Below are positions 1-7,429 of a stretch of 24,758 nucleotides of DNA, piece by piece; position 1 is the stretch's first letter, and each line of letters starts with the position of its first letter. Made by a program: the position numbers and the translations under genes. The notes beneath the pieces were generated by a model, which had not been told where the DNA came from, did no database searches, and was given only the letters and a program-made list of their open reading frames with translations. The DNA comes from Candidatus Staskawiczbacteria bacterium RIFOXYD1_FULL_32_13 (GTDB taxonomy: Bacteria > Patescibacteriota > Minisyncoccia > Minisyncoccales > Staskawiczbacteraceae), in contig MHPU01000038.1 of assembly GCA_001820485.1 (NCBI GenBank), positions 1 through 24,758 on the forward strand. The letters are read 5' to 3'.

Positions 1-68
1 ATAAATAAAAATTTATAAAAATATAAATTAACTTCTCTTGCTTGGTAAATAGCATGGGAAAAATAAAA

Positions 69-1265
69 ATGGCAACAGAAAAATTCGAGAGGTCTAAACC
101 TCACGTAAACATTGGTACTATTGGTCACGTTGATCATGGTAAAACCACATTATCAGCTGCAATCATGAAAGTTTCTGGACTTCGTGGTTTTAAGCACTCT
201 GACAGAGATGTAGATCAAATTGACTCTTCTCCAGAAGAAAAAGCCAGAGGCGTGACGATTTCTATTACACATTTGGAATGTGAAACACCTTTAAGACATT
301 ATGCAGTTATTGATTGTCCAGGACACGCTGATTATATCAAAAACATGATTACAGGAGCTGCTCAAATGGATGGAGGTATTTTATTAGTATCTGCTCCAGA
401 TGGACCAATGCCTCAAACAAAAGAACATATTCTTTTAGCAAGACAAGTTGGACTTCCATCATTATTGGTATTTATGAATAAATGCGATATGGTAGATGAT
501 CCAGAAATTTTGGATTTAGTTGAATCAGAAATAAGAGAATTATTGACAAAAAATGGTTATCCTGGAGATACAACACCAATTATCAGAGGTTCAGCTACAG
601 AAGCTTTAAAAGCAACTTCAGTTGATGATGCAAAAGCTAAGCCAATTATTGAATTATTAGATGCTTGCGATAACTTTATCCCAGAGCCAAAAAGAGAATT
701 AGACAAACCTTTTGCAATGGCAGTTGAAGATGTATTTTCAATTGAAGGTAGAGGAACAGTAGCAACTGGAAGAGTTGAAAGAGGAGTTATTAAGCAAAAT
801 GATGAAATTGAAATAGTTGGAATTAAGCCAACTCAAAAAACAGTTGTTGTATCTGTAGAAATGTTTCAAAAATCTTTAGACCAAGGACAAGCAGGAGATA
901 ACGTAGGAATTTTACTTAGAGGGTTAAAGAAAGAAGATATTGAAAGAGGTCAGGTTTTATGTAAACCAGGTTCAATTACTCCTCACACAGAATTTGAAGC
1001 TGAAGTATATGTACTTTCTAAAGATGAAGGTGGAAGACATACTCCATTTTTCTCAGGATACAAACCACAGCTTTATATTAGAACAGCTGATATCACAGGA
1101 GATGTAACATTACCAGCAGGAACTGAAATGGTAATGCCAGGAGACACAGCAAGCTTGACTGTTAAATTAATTGCTCCAGTAGCTTTGGAAGAAAAAGGAA
1201 AATTTGCTATTAGAGAAGGAGGAAAAACAGTTGGAGCTGGAGTTGTTACAAAGATTTTAAAATAG
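69..1265 (+). CDS. tuf: Elongation factor Tu
   Basis: EF-Tu is the GTPase that delivers aminoacyl-tRNA to the ribosomal A site. Counting from the ATG at 69 (398 aa), the G1 loop GHVDHGKT is at 19-26, the switch RGVTI at 60-64, DCPGH at 82-86 and the guanine-specificity motif NKCD at 137-140. Domains 2 and 3 follow at full length. The frame stays open upstream through a TTG at 42 and an ATG at 54, but MATEKFERSKPH matches the family N terminus, so 69 is preferred. No clear Shine-Dalgarno is visible. It precedes rpsJ, as at the usual str/S10 operon junction. A switch-I region reading THLEC rather than the common AHVEY is a small divergence. Confidence 0.96.
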   Translation: MATEKFERSKPHVNIGTIGHVDHGKTTLSAAIMKVSGLRGFKHSDRDVDQIDSSPEEKARGVTISITHLECETPLRHYAVIDCPGHADYIKNMITGAAQMDGGILLVSAPDGPMPQTKEHILLARQVGLPSLLVFMNKCDMVDDPEILDLVESEIRELLTKNGYPGDTTPIIRGSATEALKATSVDDAKAKPIIELLDACDNFIPEPKRELDKPFAMAVEDVFSIEGRGTVATGRVERGVIKQNDEIEIVGIKPTQKTVVVSVEMFQKSLDQGQAGDNVGILLRGLKKEDIERGQVLCKPGSITPHTEFEAEVYVLSKDEGGRHTPFFSGYKPQLYIRTADITGDVTLPAGTEMVMPGDTASLTVKLIAPVALEEKGKFAIREGGKTVGAGVVTKILK

Positions 1266-1282
1266 TTTGTTAGAAGTGGCTT

Positions 1283-1346
1283 ATTCGCTCATACGTGTAT
1301 GAGCGAATATCTATTTTTCGCAAGCAACATTTGTAAGTTGCGAAAA
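1283..1346. other. Two hairpins between tuf and rpsJ
   Basis: The first is a perfect inverted repeat at 1283-1308 with 12-nt arms (ATTCGCTCATAC and its complement) around GT. The second has 9-nt arms, TTTTCGCAA at 1315-1323 and TTGCGAAAA at 1338-1346. Neither is followed by a clean T-run, so they look more like RNA processing or attenuation hairpins at the str/S10 boundary than a strong terminator. The function is inferred. Confidence 0.5.
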
Positions 1347-1374
1347 TAAATTATAAAAAATAATTTTAAAATTT

Positions 1375-1761
1375 ATGATGGCAGAAAAAAAACCAGTGGC
1401 AAGAAAAGCAAAAAAACCAGTTGAAGAAAAAGTTGAAAAAGCAACTGAAACTGTTACATTGCAGAAGTTAAGAATTAAGCTTAAAGCATATGATCACAAG
1501 ATTATTGATAGCTCTGCTAAACAAATAATTGATATTGCAAATAGATTTGGAGCCTCAGTTTTAGGACCGATTCCATTACCAACAGAAATTTTAAAATATA
1601 CTGTAAATAGATCAACATTTATTCACAAAAATGCCAGAGAACAGTTTGAAATGCGAGTTCACAAAAGAGTTATTGATATTTTAAACCCAGCAGCAGATAT
1701 AATTGAAGCATTAAGAGATTTGAATTTGCCATCAGGAGTTGACATAGCAATAAAAATTTGA
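1375..1761 (+). CDS. rpsJ: 30S ribosomal protein S10
   Basis: S10 (uS10) sits in the 30S head and is the first gene of the S10 operon. The conserved core starts near residue 30 (KLRIKLKAYDHKIID) and includes the GPIPLPTE loop. At 128 aa it is longer than the usual ~100 because of a Lys/Glu/Ala-rich N-terminal tail of about 28 residues. Two consecutive ATGs (1375 and 1378) could start it. It ends with TGA, which shows TGA is a stop codon here. No Shine-Dalgarno is evident. Confidence 0.95.
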   Translation: MMAEKKPVARKAKKPVEEKVEKATETVTLQKLRIKLKAYDHKIIDSSAKQIIDIANRFGASVLGPIPLPTEILKYTVNRSTFIHKNAREQFEMRVHKRVIDILNPAADIIEALRDLNLPSGVDIAIKI

Positions 1762-1788
1762 TAACATTATAAATTATAAACGAGCGAT

Positions 1789-1856
1789 AGTTAAATTACT
1801 TATGCCGAGAGGTATAAGCTTAACAACATTGCCAGACACTGGGCATGATGCCCAGT
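1789..1856 (+). promoter_or_regulatory. Structured leader upstream of rplC
   Basis: A composite hairpin spans 1789-1823 (outer arms GTTAA and TTAAC, inner arms CTTATGCC and GGTATAAG with one mismatch). A compact GC-rich hairpin follows at 1838-1856 (ACTGGGC, loop ATGAT, GCCCAGT) and then TTTTCATTTT. The second resembles a weak terminator or attenuator just ahead of the rplC start at 1875. In other bacteria S10-operon leaders are bound by L4, but no match to that leader is claimed. Confidence 0.4.
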
Positions 1857-1874
1857 TTTCATTTTAGAAAAAAT

Positions 1875-2483
1875 ATGAAATTTATTTTAGGAAAAAAAGT
1901 TGGAATGTCTCAGTTATTTGATAAAAATGGAAAGCTAACTCCAGTTACTTTGATTGCTTCAGAGCCCTGCATTGTATTACAAAAGAAAGTTCCAGAAAAA
2001 GATGGATACTCTGCTATTCAGTTTGGACAGGAAAAAATTGAAAAGAAAAATAAAATCAAAAAATCAATGAAAGGTAAAGAGTTTAAATCTGTAAGAGAAA
2101 ACAGAATTAAATCAGGTGAAGCAAATGGAGATGAAATAAATGTTGGAGATAAGATTGACGTTTCAGTATTTACTGAAGGGGATAGCGTTAAAGTTTCAGG
2201 AATCTCTAAAGGAAAAGGTTTTCAAGGTGGTGTAAAAAGACACGGATTTCATGGTAGAAATGCATCTCATGGAGTAAAACACGAACAAAGAACAATTGGT
2301 TCTACTGGATGTCGTTTTCCACAGCATGTTATTAAAGGAAGAAAGATGCCAGGGAGAATGGGAAGCGATAGAGTAACTGTCCAAAATTTAAAAATAATGA
2401 AAGTAGATTTAGATAATAATTTATTGGTTGTAAAAGGAGCGGTTCCTGGAAGAGATGGAACATTACTGGAGGTTAGGGGGTAA
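1875..2483 (+). CDS. rplC: 50S ribosomal protein L3
   Basis: L3 (uL3) is an early-assembly 23S rRNA-binding protein near the peptidyl-transferase centre. The start at 1875 gives MKFILGKKVGMSQLF, the family N terminus. An in-frame ATG at 1845 lies inside a leader hairpin and is disfavoured. The conserved GKGFQGGVKRHGF and GSTG segments are present. The 202-aa length is normal. Downstream the operon is interrupted by an antisense GC-rich cassette before rplD. Confidence 0.95.
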   Translation: MKFILGKKVGMSQLFDKNGKLTPVTLIASEPCIVLQKKVPEKDGYSAIQFGQEKIEKKNKIKKSMKGKEFKSVRENRIKSGEANGDEINVGDKIDVSVFTEGDSVKVSGISKGKGFQGGVKRHGFHGRNASHGVKHEQRTIGSTGCRFPQHVIKGRKMPGRMGSDRVTVQNLKIMKVDLDNNLLVVKGAVPGRDGTLLEVRG

Positions 2484-2512
2484 GTTTTCGTCATTGCAAG
2501 CGTGAAATTTGA

Positions 2513-2551
2513 AAATAAAAAAAGAGCGTCCGACCGAGTTTGGTAGGACGC
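2513..2551 (-). terminator. Terminator of antisense cassette 1
   Basis: Read on the minus strand, arms GCGTCC...GGACGC (2526-2551) with an inner ACC/GGT pair form a strong hairpin followed by TCTTTTTTT. On + the T-tract precedes the hairpin as an A-tract, so termination should act only on minus-strand transcripts leaving the cassette towards rplC. Confidence 0.8.
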
Positions 2552-2578
2552 ATACAGGACAGATTGCGAAGGTGCGGA

Positions 2579-2815
2579 TTACCGATTATCGCTATCGGCA
2601 TGATCAGTCCACTGCTTAGTAAAGTCAGTGGGCTCGGCGGGATGATCGTCGGGTACTTCGAAGATGAACGCGACAACATAACCCTTGTTGCACAACTCGA
2701 AGAATTTGCTTTTCTCCGGTTCGTTCATGGCGTCGCCCAATCCTGAGAATTCGTAGTCGAAATCTCTTTTGTCTTCTCCATCGTCGATATTCACTGGAAA
2801 TACTTGGCGGGACAT
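2579..2815 (-). CDS. Small acidic protein of unknown function (cassette 1)
   Basis: A 78-aa acidic protein that I do not recognise. The start at 2815 (MSRQVFPVNIDD) is chosen because GGAG lies 8 nt upstream and a sigma-70 promoter lies at 2864-2892. A longer reading from 2872 would begin almost on the -10 box. The sequence is rich in D/E (DDGEDKRDFDYE, PDDHPAEP) with one hydrophobic strand (GYVVAFIF), and no signal peptide or membrane segment. Its G+C and codon use (GCC, CGC, CGG) contrast sharply with neighbouring rplC and rplD. It has its own promoter, Shine-Dalgarno and terminator and runs against the operon, so it looks like an inserted expression cassette. That the ORF is real is well supported by its signals; its role is unknown. 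Confidence 0.7.
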   Translation of the reverse strand: MSRQVFPVNIDDGEDKRDFDYEFSGLGDAMNEPEKSKFFELCNKGYVVAFIFEVPDDHPAEPTDFTKQWTDHADSDNR

Positions 2816-2863
2816 TGTAATTTCTCCGTGTGGTGACAGTGAGAACAAAACTTTAATATAAAA

Positions 2864-2892
2864 ATCATACAAAATTATAAAACAAAAGTCAA
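2864..2892 (-). promoter_or_regulatory. Sigma-70 promoter of cassette 1
   Basis: On the minus strand: TTGACT (2892-2887), a 17-nt spacer, then TATGAT (2869-2864). It would give an mRNA leader of about 40 nt. The -35 lies only 18 nt upstream of the divergent rplD start. The -10 region and its surroundings are nearly identical to those of cassette 2. Confidence 0.75.
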
Positions 2893-2909
2893 TACATAAT
2901 AAAAATAAA

Positions 2910-3548
2910 ATGAAAATAGAAGTTTATAACATTAAAGGCAAAAAAACAGAAGATACAGTGGCTTTACCAAAAGAAATTTTTGAAGTTCCAATGAACTCTG
3001 ATTTAGTGCATCAAGTTTTAACTTCCCAGATGGCAAATAAAAGACAAGTCTCAGCTCATACTAAAAATAGATCAGAAGTTGCAGGTTCTGGAATAAAGCC
3101 TTGGAGACAAAAAGGAACAGGTAGAGCAAGACATGGTTCAAAACGTTCTCCAATTTGGGTAGGAGGAGGAATAACACATGGTCCAAGAAAGGAAAGAGTT
3201 TTAGAAAGAGAAATTCCTAAAAAAATGAGAAGGAAAGCTTTATTTATGGTTTTATCAGAAAAAGCAAAAAATAGTGATTTAATTGTTTTAGAATCCTTCG
3301 ACTTCGCTCAGGACAAGCCAAAAACAAAAGTGGTGGCAACAACTCTAAAAAATTTACCTTTAGATGGAAAATCAGTATTTATAGCTTTGCCAGATTATGA
3401 TAAAAATGTAGTAATGTCAGCAAGAAATATTAAAAAAACAAAAATAGATTCAGCAAGAAATATTAACGTGCTTGATTTAATGAATGCAAAGTATTTAATT
3501 TTGACTAAAGAAAGTATCAAAACAATTGAAAGCACTTTCGCAAAATAG
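2910..3548 (+). CDS. rplD: 50S ribosomal protein L4
   Basis: L4 (uL4) binds domain I of 23S rRNA, lines the exit tunnel and in enterobacteria also autoregulates the S10 operon. The basic loop with KPWRQKGTGRARHGSKRSP (residues 63-81) is the family signature. Length 212 aa. Residues 129-136 (SFDFAQDK) are encoded by a copy of a short palindromic element that appears to replace and slightly lengthen the segment where E. coli L4 has FSVEA before the shared PKTK. The gene is flanked on both sides by antisense cassettes. Confidence 0.95.
   Translation: MKIEVYNIKGKKTEDTVALPKEIFEVPMNSDLVHQVLTSQMANKRQVSAHTKNRSEVAGSGIKPWRQKGTGRARHGSKRSPIWVGGGITHGPRKERVLEREIPKKMRRKALFMVLSEKAKNSDLIVLESFDFAQDKPKTKVVATTLKNLPLDGKSVFIALPDYDKNVVMSARNIKKTKIDSARNINVLDLMNAKYLILTKESIKTIESTFAK
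3294..3315. repeat. Short palindromic element inside rplD
   Basis: TCCTTCGACTTCGCTCAGGA, with 5-bp GC-containing ends, is essentially identical to copies in lepA (22179, 22584). Here it is read as SFDFAQD without breaking the frame. Confidence 0.75.
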
Positions 3549-3562
3549 GTTAAATCTATTAT

Positions 3563-3614
3563 AAAAAAAGAAGCGTCCTAGCCAGCACTCTTGCGAGTAT
3601 TGACTAGGGCGCTT
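3563..3614 (-). terminator. Terminator of antisense cassette 2
   Basis: On the minus strand a long imperfect hairpin (AAGCGCCCTAG...CTAGGACGCTT, inner ACTC/GAGT, loop GCAA) is followed by CTTTTTTT. It stops minus-strand transcription before the 3' end of rplD. Confidence 0.8.
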
Positions 3615-3640
3615 ATGCGATTTCCGAATTGTTGAAGGAA

Positions 3641-3868
3641 CTATTCATTTGGAAATATGAGAGGTGCAAGTTCCTCGCCATCCTCGAGTGCGAGAGGATT
3701 TTCGTCAGGTGGAAAATCGAGTTCGGCGGTATCGGGTTTGCCGTCGTCAATTATAAACTCAATCGATACGATATGTTTCCCTGCTAACCTCTCCCGATCA
3801 GTCTCGGACAAACAGGATCGAAGTTTGCCCATGTTAATGGTGTCGGGGTTAATCTGAATTGTATACAT
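3641..3868 (-). CDS. Small acidic protein of unknown function (cassette 2)
   Basis: A 75-aa strongly acidic protein that I do not recognise. It starts MYTIQINPDTINMGKLR and ends in a Glu/Asp/Pro-rich tail (DENPLALEDGEELAPL). The start is fixed by AAGGAG ending 6 nt before the ATG. There is no signal peptide or membrane segment. Its base composition is clearly richer in G+C than the flanking rplD and rplW. It has its own promoter (3913-3941), Shine-Dalgarno and terminator (3563-3614), and lies antisense between rplD and rplW, which are normally adjacent. No sequence similarity to the cassette 1 protein is apparent. Confidence 0.7.
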   Translation of the reverse strand: MYTIQINPDTINMGKLRSCLSETDRERLAGKHIVSIEFIIDDGKPDTAELDFPPDENPLALEDGEELAPLIFPNE

Positions 3869-3912
3869 GCTTGGCTCCTTGGTGGGATTGAAGTGAAAAT
3901 CCGAATATAAAA

Positions 3913-3941
3913 ATCATACAAAATTTAAAGAAAAAAGTCAA
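3913..3941 (-). promoter_or_regulatory. Sigma-70 promoter of cassette 2
   Basis: On the minus strand: TTGACT (3941-3936), 17-nt spacer, TATGAT (3918-3913). The stretch from the 3' half of the spacer to past the -10 matches cassette 1 (AATTTTGTATGATTTTTATA) although the two genes are unrelated. Confidence 0.75.
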
Positions 3942-4029
3942 GAGTTTGAAAAATTTAGACATTGAAAATTATTTAAAAATTAAAAATTGATAATTAAAAA
4001 TTTGAGAGAGCCCAATGGGGCGAACGATT

Positions 4030-4470
4030 ATGGCATTATTAGATTTTTTAAAACAAAAAAAAGAAATAGAGAAATCAAAAGAAAAGAAAGCAACAAAAAA
4101 AGTTGATTCTGTTAAGGTAGAAAAAGAAGTGAAGAAAGAAGAAAAAGTTGTTTCTGAAAAATCTATTTCTAAATCAAATAAAAAAGCTGGATCATTTTCA
4201 TATTCAGTTATTAAAGAGCCTCATATTTCAGAAAAAGCATCTGATTTAGCAGAAAGAAATAATCAATATGTTTTTGAGGTTGCAGGCGGCTCTAATAAAA
4301 TAGAGATAAAGAAAGCAGTAGAAGGTGTTTATGGAGTCAAGGTTTTATCTGTAAATATAGTAAAAATACCACACAAAAAAAGAAGAATTGGAAAAACAAC
4401 AGGATTTAAAAAAGCATATACCAAAGCTATTGTTTTATTAAAAAAAGGAGATAAAATTGAAATATTATAA
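4030..4470 (+). CDS. rplW: 50S ribosomal protein L23
   Basis: L23 (uL23) lies at the peptide exit and docks trigger factor and SRP. The C-terminal ~90 residues are the family domain (VIKEPHISEKA, then VNIVKIPHKKRRIGKTTGF). A Lys/Glu/Ser-rich N-terminal extension of about 55 residues makes it 146 aa against a usual ~95-100. The start at 4030 (MALLDFLKQKKE) is preferred over an in-frame ATG at 4015 (MGRTIMALL), but either is possible. It ends 2 nt before rplB, suggesting coupled translation. Confidence 0.92.
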   Translation: MALLDFLKQKKEIEKSKEKKATKKVDSVKVEKEVKKEEKVVSEKSISKSNKKAGSFSYSVIKEPHISEKASDLAERNNQYVFEVAGGSNKIEIKKAVEGVYGVKVLSVNIVKIPHKKRRIGKTTGFKKAYTKAIVLLKKGDKIEIL

Positions 4471-4472
4471 CT

Positions 4473-5312
4473 ATGAAAATATATAAACCAACAACACCAG
4501 CAAGAAGAGGAATGACTGGAATAGATTTTTCTCAATTAACCAAGAAAAAGGCAGAGAAAAAGCTTTTGATATACGTAAAAAGAAATGTTGGTAGATCAGC
4601 TTCAACTGGAAGAATTACAGTACGACATAAAGGTGGTGGAGTGAAAAAACTTTATAGAATTATTGAATTTGCACAAACAAGAATAGATAGCCCCGCCCAA
4701 GTTATTGCATTAGAATATGATCCAAATAGAACAGGTTTTATTGCTTTAATTGAATATGTTGATAAACAAAGGCAATATATTATTGCTCCACATAATTTAA
4801 AAGTAAATGATTTAGTAGTATTTGCTGATAAAGCGGACTTAAATGTGGGTAATAGAATGAGATTAAAAAATATTCCAGTTGGAACGCTAATATATAATGT
4901 TGAATTAGAGCCTGGTAAGGGCGGTATTATGGTAAGATCAGCTGGGTCTTCGGCACAAGTTCTAGCTCATGAAGAGAAATATGCTAACTTAAAAATGCCT
5001 TCTGGTGAAATAAGGAAAGTACCATCAGAATGTTTCGCTTCAATTGGAGCTGTATCTAATCCTGAAAATAGATTTTATAGAGTTGGAAAAGCTGGAAAAT
5101 CAAGATTAAAAGGAAGAAGACCTCACGTAAGAGGGACTGCGATGAATCCTGTAGATCATCCACATGGGGGAGGAGAGGGAAGACAGCCAATTGGACTTAA
5201 ATATCCAAAAACACCATGGGGAAAACATGCCTTAGGGGTAAAAACAAGAAAGGCAAAAAAATGGTCAAGTAAATTAATTATTCAAAGAAGAAAGAAAAAA
5301 ATTAAAAAATAA
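4473..5312 (+). CDS. rplB: 50S ribosomal protein L2
   Basis: L2 (uL2) is needed for subunit association and peptidyl-transferase assembly. The whole family architecture is present in 279 aa: N-terminal OB fold with RHKGGGVKK (51-59) and a C-terminal segment with NPVDHPHGGGEG (225-236). The invariant histidine falls at residue 229, the same number as in E. coli. Its start follows the rplW stop by 2 nt. Confidence 0.97.
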   Translation: MKIYKPTTPARRGMTGIDFSQLTKKKAEKKLLIYVKRNVGRSASTGRITVRHKGGGVKKLYRIIEFAQTRIDSPAQVIALEYDPNRTGFIALIEYVDKQRQYIIAPHNLKVNDLVVFADKADLNVGNRMRLKNIPVGTLIYNVELEPGKGGIMVRSAGSSAQVLAHEEKYANLKMPSGEIRKVPSECFASIGAVSNPENRFYRVGKAGKSRLKGRRPHVRGTAMNPVDHPHGGGEGRQPIGLKYPKTPWGKHALGVKTRKAKKWSSKLIIQRRKKKIKK

Positions 5313-5325
5313 TTTTTAAAAATTC

Positions 5326-5664
5326 ATGAGCAGAAGTTTAAGAAAAGGGCCATACGTTGACCAAAAATTGTTAAGTAAAGTGCTTGCCTTAAAGAAGGGA
5401 GAAAAGGTTATTATAAAAACCTGGGCAAGACACAGTAGTATTTCGCCAGAAATGGTTGGTTTTACGTTTGGAGTTCATAATGGAAAAGAATTTGTTGCAG
5501 TTTATGTTGCAGAAGATATGGTAGGACACAAATTAGGAGAATTTTCACCAACAACAAAATTTGGAAAACATGGAGGTAAAATGCAAAAAAGTATTGAGGC
5601 TGGTGCTGAGCAAAAAGAAGCAGTTAAGACAGCTGAAGTTGCAAAACCAGTAGCAAAGAAATAA
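5326..5664 (+). CDS. rpsS: 30S ribosomal protein S19
   Basis: S19 (uS19) forms part of the 30S head with S13. MSRSLRKGPYVDQKLL at the N terminus and HKLGEFSPTTKFGKHG are diagnostic. The core fills about 90 residues; a further ~20-residue Glu/Ala/Lys tail (QKEAVKTAEVAKPVAKK) brings it to 112 aa. No Shine-Dalgarno is evident in the 13-nt AT-rich gap after rplB. Confidence 0.96.
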   Translation: MSRSLRKGPYVDQKLLSKVLALKKGEKVIIKTWARHSSISPEMVGFTFGVHNGKEFVAVYVAEDMVGHKLGEFSPTTKFGKHGGKMQKSIEAGAEQKEAVKTAEVAKPVAKK

Positions 5665-5688
5665 AAATTTAAAATTATCTATAAAATC

Positions 5689-6117
5689 ATGCAAGTTAAA
5701 GCAATATTAAGAAATTTAAGAATAGCCCCAAGAAAGACAAGAGATGTCATTGATTTGATTAGAGGCAAAGGAGCAATGGAAGCTCAGACTGCTCTTTCGT
5801 TTACAACAAGAAAGTCAGCACCGATTATTTTAAAATTGCTAAATTCTGCTATAGCTTCAGCAGAAAATGATTTTAAATTAAAAAAAGAAAATCTTTTTGT
5901 TGCAAAAGTTTTTACAGATGAAGGCACAAAATTAAAAAGATGGCACCCAATGAGTCGCGGAAGAGCTTATCCTATAGAAAAGAGAACATCACACATTACC
6001 ATAGTTCTAGATACCTTAGAAAATAAGATTGAGAGCAAGAGAGAGATAAGAAAAGCAAAGAAAAAAGAGTTTAGAATTAAAAGACAAAATAAAAAATTAA
6101 ATAAAAAAATAAAATAA
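5689..6117 (+). CDS. rplV: 50S ribosomal protein L22
   Basis: L22 (uL22) touches all six 23S rRNA domains and lines the exit tunnel. The pattern RNLRIAPRKTRDVIDLIRGK near the N terminus and the tunnel hairpin RWHPMSRGRAYPIEKRTSHI identify it. A ~30-residue lysine-rich C-terminal tail makes it 142 aa instead of about 110. It ends 9 nt before rpsC. Confidence 0.96.
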   Translation: MQVKAILRNLRIAPRKTRDVIDLIRGKGAMEAQTALSFTTRKSAPIILKLLNSAIASAENDFKLKKENLFVAKVFTDEGTKLKRWHPMSRGRAYPIEKRTSHITIVLDTLENKIESKREIRKAKKKEFRIKRQNKKLNKKIK

Positions 6118-6126
6118 ATCTAAAAT

Positions 6127-6798
6127 ATGTCACACAAGGTACATCCAAAATCATTTAGAATAAAGGGAACAGAAGACTGGAATATCAGAGGTTTTTATGG
6201 TAGCAAAATGTCACAATTCCTTGAGGAAGATTTTATGATAAAAGATTATTTAACAAAAAAATTAGTTGAGGCTTCAGTAGCTTCTATACAGATTGAACAT
6301 TCAGCTGGTAAATTAAATATTATTATTGAAACAGCAAGACCAGGATTAATTATTGGACGTGGAGGAAATGGAATTGAGCTTTTAAAAGAATCTTTGGAAA
6401 AAAGTATTATAAGGAAAAAAAGAAATTCATTGAAAGCTTCGGAAAAAGTAAAGAGAAACTTTAAAATTGAAATAAGAGAAATTAAAAATCCATTTACTAA
6501 AGCTACTTTAGTAGCACAAATGGCTGGACAACAAATAGAAAAAAGAATTCCTTTTAGGCAGGTTTTGAAGAAATCAATAGAAAGAGTTATGCAAGATAAG
6601 GAAATTAAAGGAATAAGAATGGAAGTCTCAGGAAGATTAAATGGTATTGAGATCGCAAGAAGAGAGTGGTTGGGACAAGGTCAAATGCCAAGAAACACAA
6701 TAAGAGCAAATATTGATTATGGATTTGCAGAAGCTAAATGCACATATGGAAAAATAGGAGTAAAGGTGTGGTTATATAAAGGAGAAAAATTCGAATAA
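6127..6798 (+). CDS. rpsC: 30S ribosomal protein S3
   Basis: S3 (uS3) lines the mRNA entry channel. A type-2 KH domain is visible with PGLIIGRGGNGIELL (about residues 74-88), followed by the C-terminal domain with SGRLNGIEIARREW and IDYGFAEAKCTYGKIGVKVW. Its 223 aa is normal. Unlike the usual tight rpsC-rplP linkage, 131 nt containing a hairpin element separate it from rplP. Confidence 0.97.
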   Translation: MSHKVHPKSFRIKGTEDWNIRGFYGSKMSQFLEEDFMIKDYLTKKLVEASVASIQIEHSAGKLNIIIETARPGLIIGRGGNGIELLKESLEKSIIRKKRNSLKASEKVKRNFKIEIREIKNPFTKATLVAQMAGQQIEKRIPFRQVLKKSIERVMQDKEIKGIRMEVSGRLNGIEIARREWLGQGQMPRNTIRANIDYGFAEAKCTYGKIGVKVWLYKGEKFE

Positions 6799-6820
6799 AG
6801 ATCGCTCGAAAAATAAACTT

Positions 6821-6916
6821 CGCTCGGCAAATAAACTTTTTTTCCGGTTGAGCCACTTCGGTGTGCTCAACTTGCGAATGTGGTCGCAACTTCCAAAAAA
6901 GTTCATTTGCCTCGCT
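6821..6916. repeat. Junction hairpin element, copy 1 (rpsC-rplP)
   Basis: A 96-nt element with near-perfect terminal inverted repeats (CGCTCGGCAAATAAACTTTT and AAAAAGTTCATTTGCCTCGCT). It encloses two internal hairpins: GTTGAGC/GCTCAAC with a CAC-TTCG-GTG tip, and TTGCGA/TCGCAA. Its left 18 nt are preceded by a tandem imperfect duplicate at 6803-6820. Related copies are at 8341, 9355, 11744, 12419 and 14807. Confidence 0.85.
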
Positions 6917-6929
6917 AATAAATCATAAT

Positions 6930-7346
6930 ATGAGTATTCTTATGCCAAAAAAAGTTAAACACAGAAAGTGGTGCAAAGGAAAATCCAAAGGGATTGAAAC
7001 AAGAGCAACAGAGCTTAACTTTGGTAGTTTTGGCTTAAAAGCAATGGGAACAAAATGGGTGTCAAGTCGCCAGATAGAATCTGCAAGAAGACATATTATA
7101 AGATATATGAAAAAAGGCGGTAAATTATGGCTTAGAATTTTTCCAGATAAACCAGTAACTAGCAAAGGGCCAGAAGTTCCATTGGGAGGAGGAAAAGGAG
7201 GAGTGGATCACTATGTATTTGCAGTAAGACCAGGAAGAATTATTTTTGAAATTGATGGTTTAAAAGAAGAAATTGCTAAAGAAGCATTATTAGGAGCAGC
7301 AAGAAAATTGCCAATAGCAACAAAATTTATAAAAAGAGAAGAATAA
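6930..7346 (+). CDS. rplP: 50S ribosomal protein L16
   Basis: L16 (uL16) binds near the A-site tRNA elbow and is close to the usual length at 138 aa. MPKKVKHRKW, the GLKAMGTKWVSSRQIESARR segment and the Gly-rich GGGKGGVDHYV loop are present. The start is placed at 6930 (MSILMPKK). A longer frame from 6861 would be encoded by the repeat element and is rejected. An ATG at 6942 (MPKK) is an alternative. Confidence 0.94.
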   Translation: MSILMPKKVKHRKWCKGKSKGIETRATELNFGSFGLKAMGTKWVSSRQIESARRHIIRYMKKGGKLWLRIFPDKPVTSKGPEVPLGGGKGGVDHYVFAVRPGRIIFEIDGLKEEIAKEALLGAARKLPIATKFIKREE

Positions 7347-7429
7347 TATAATTTAGGGTTATTCTGCTATTGAAAATTATTATAAAATAGGTTACAATAA
7401 CAAATTATATCGCTACGCTAAATAAATTT

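Noticed and set aside
2540..2746. Plus-strand 68-aa ORF over cassette 1
   Set aside because: It starts within the terminator hairpin and has no promoter or SD. It is the shadow of the minus-strand gene.
6861..6929. Longer N terminus for L16
   Set aside because: It is encoded by the junction element and is not conserved; L16 begins with MPKK-type sequence.
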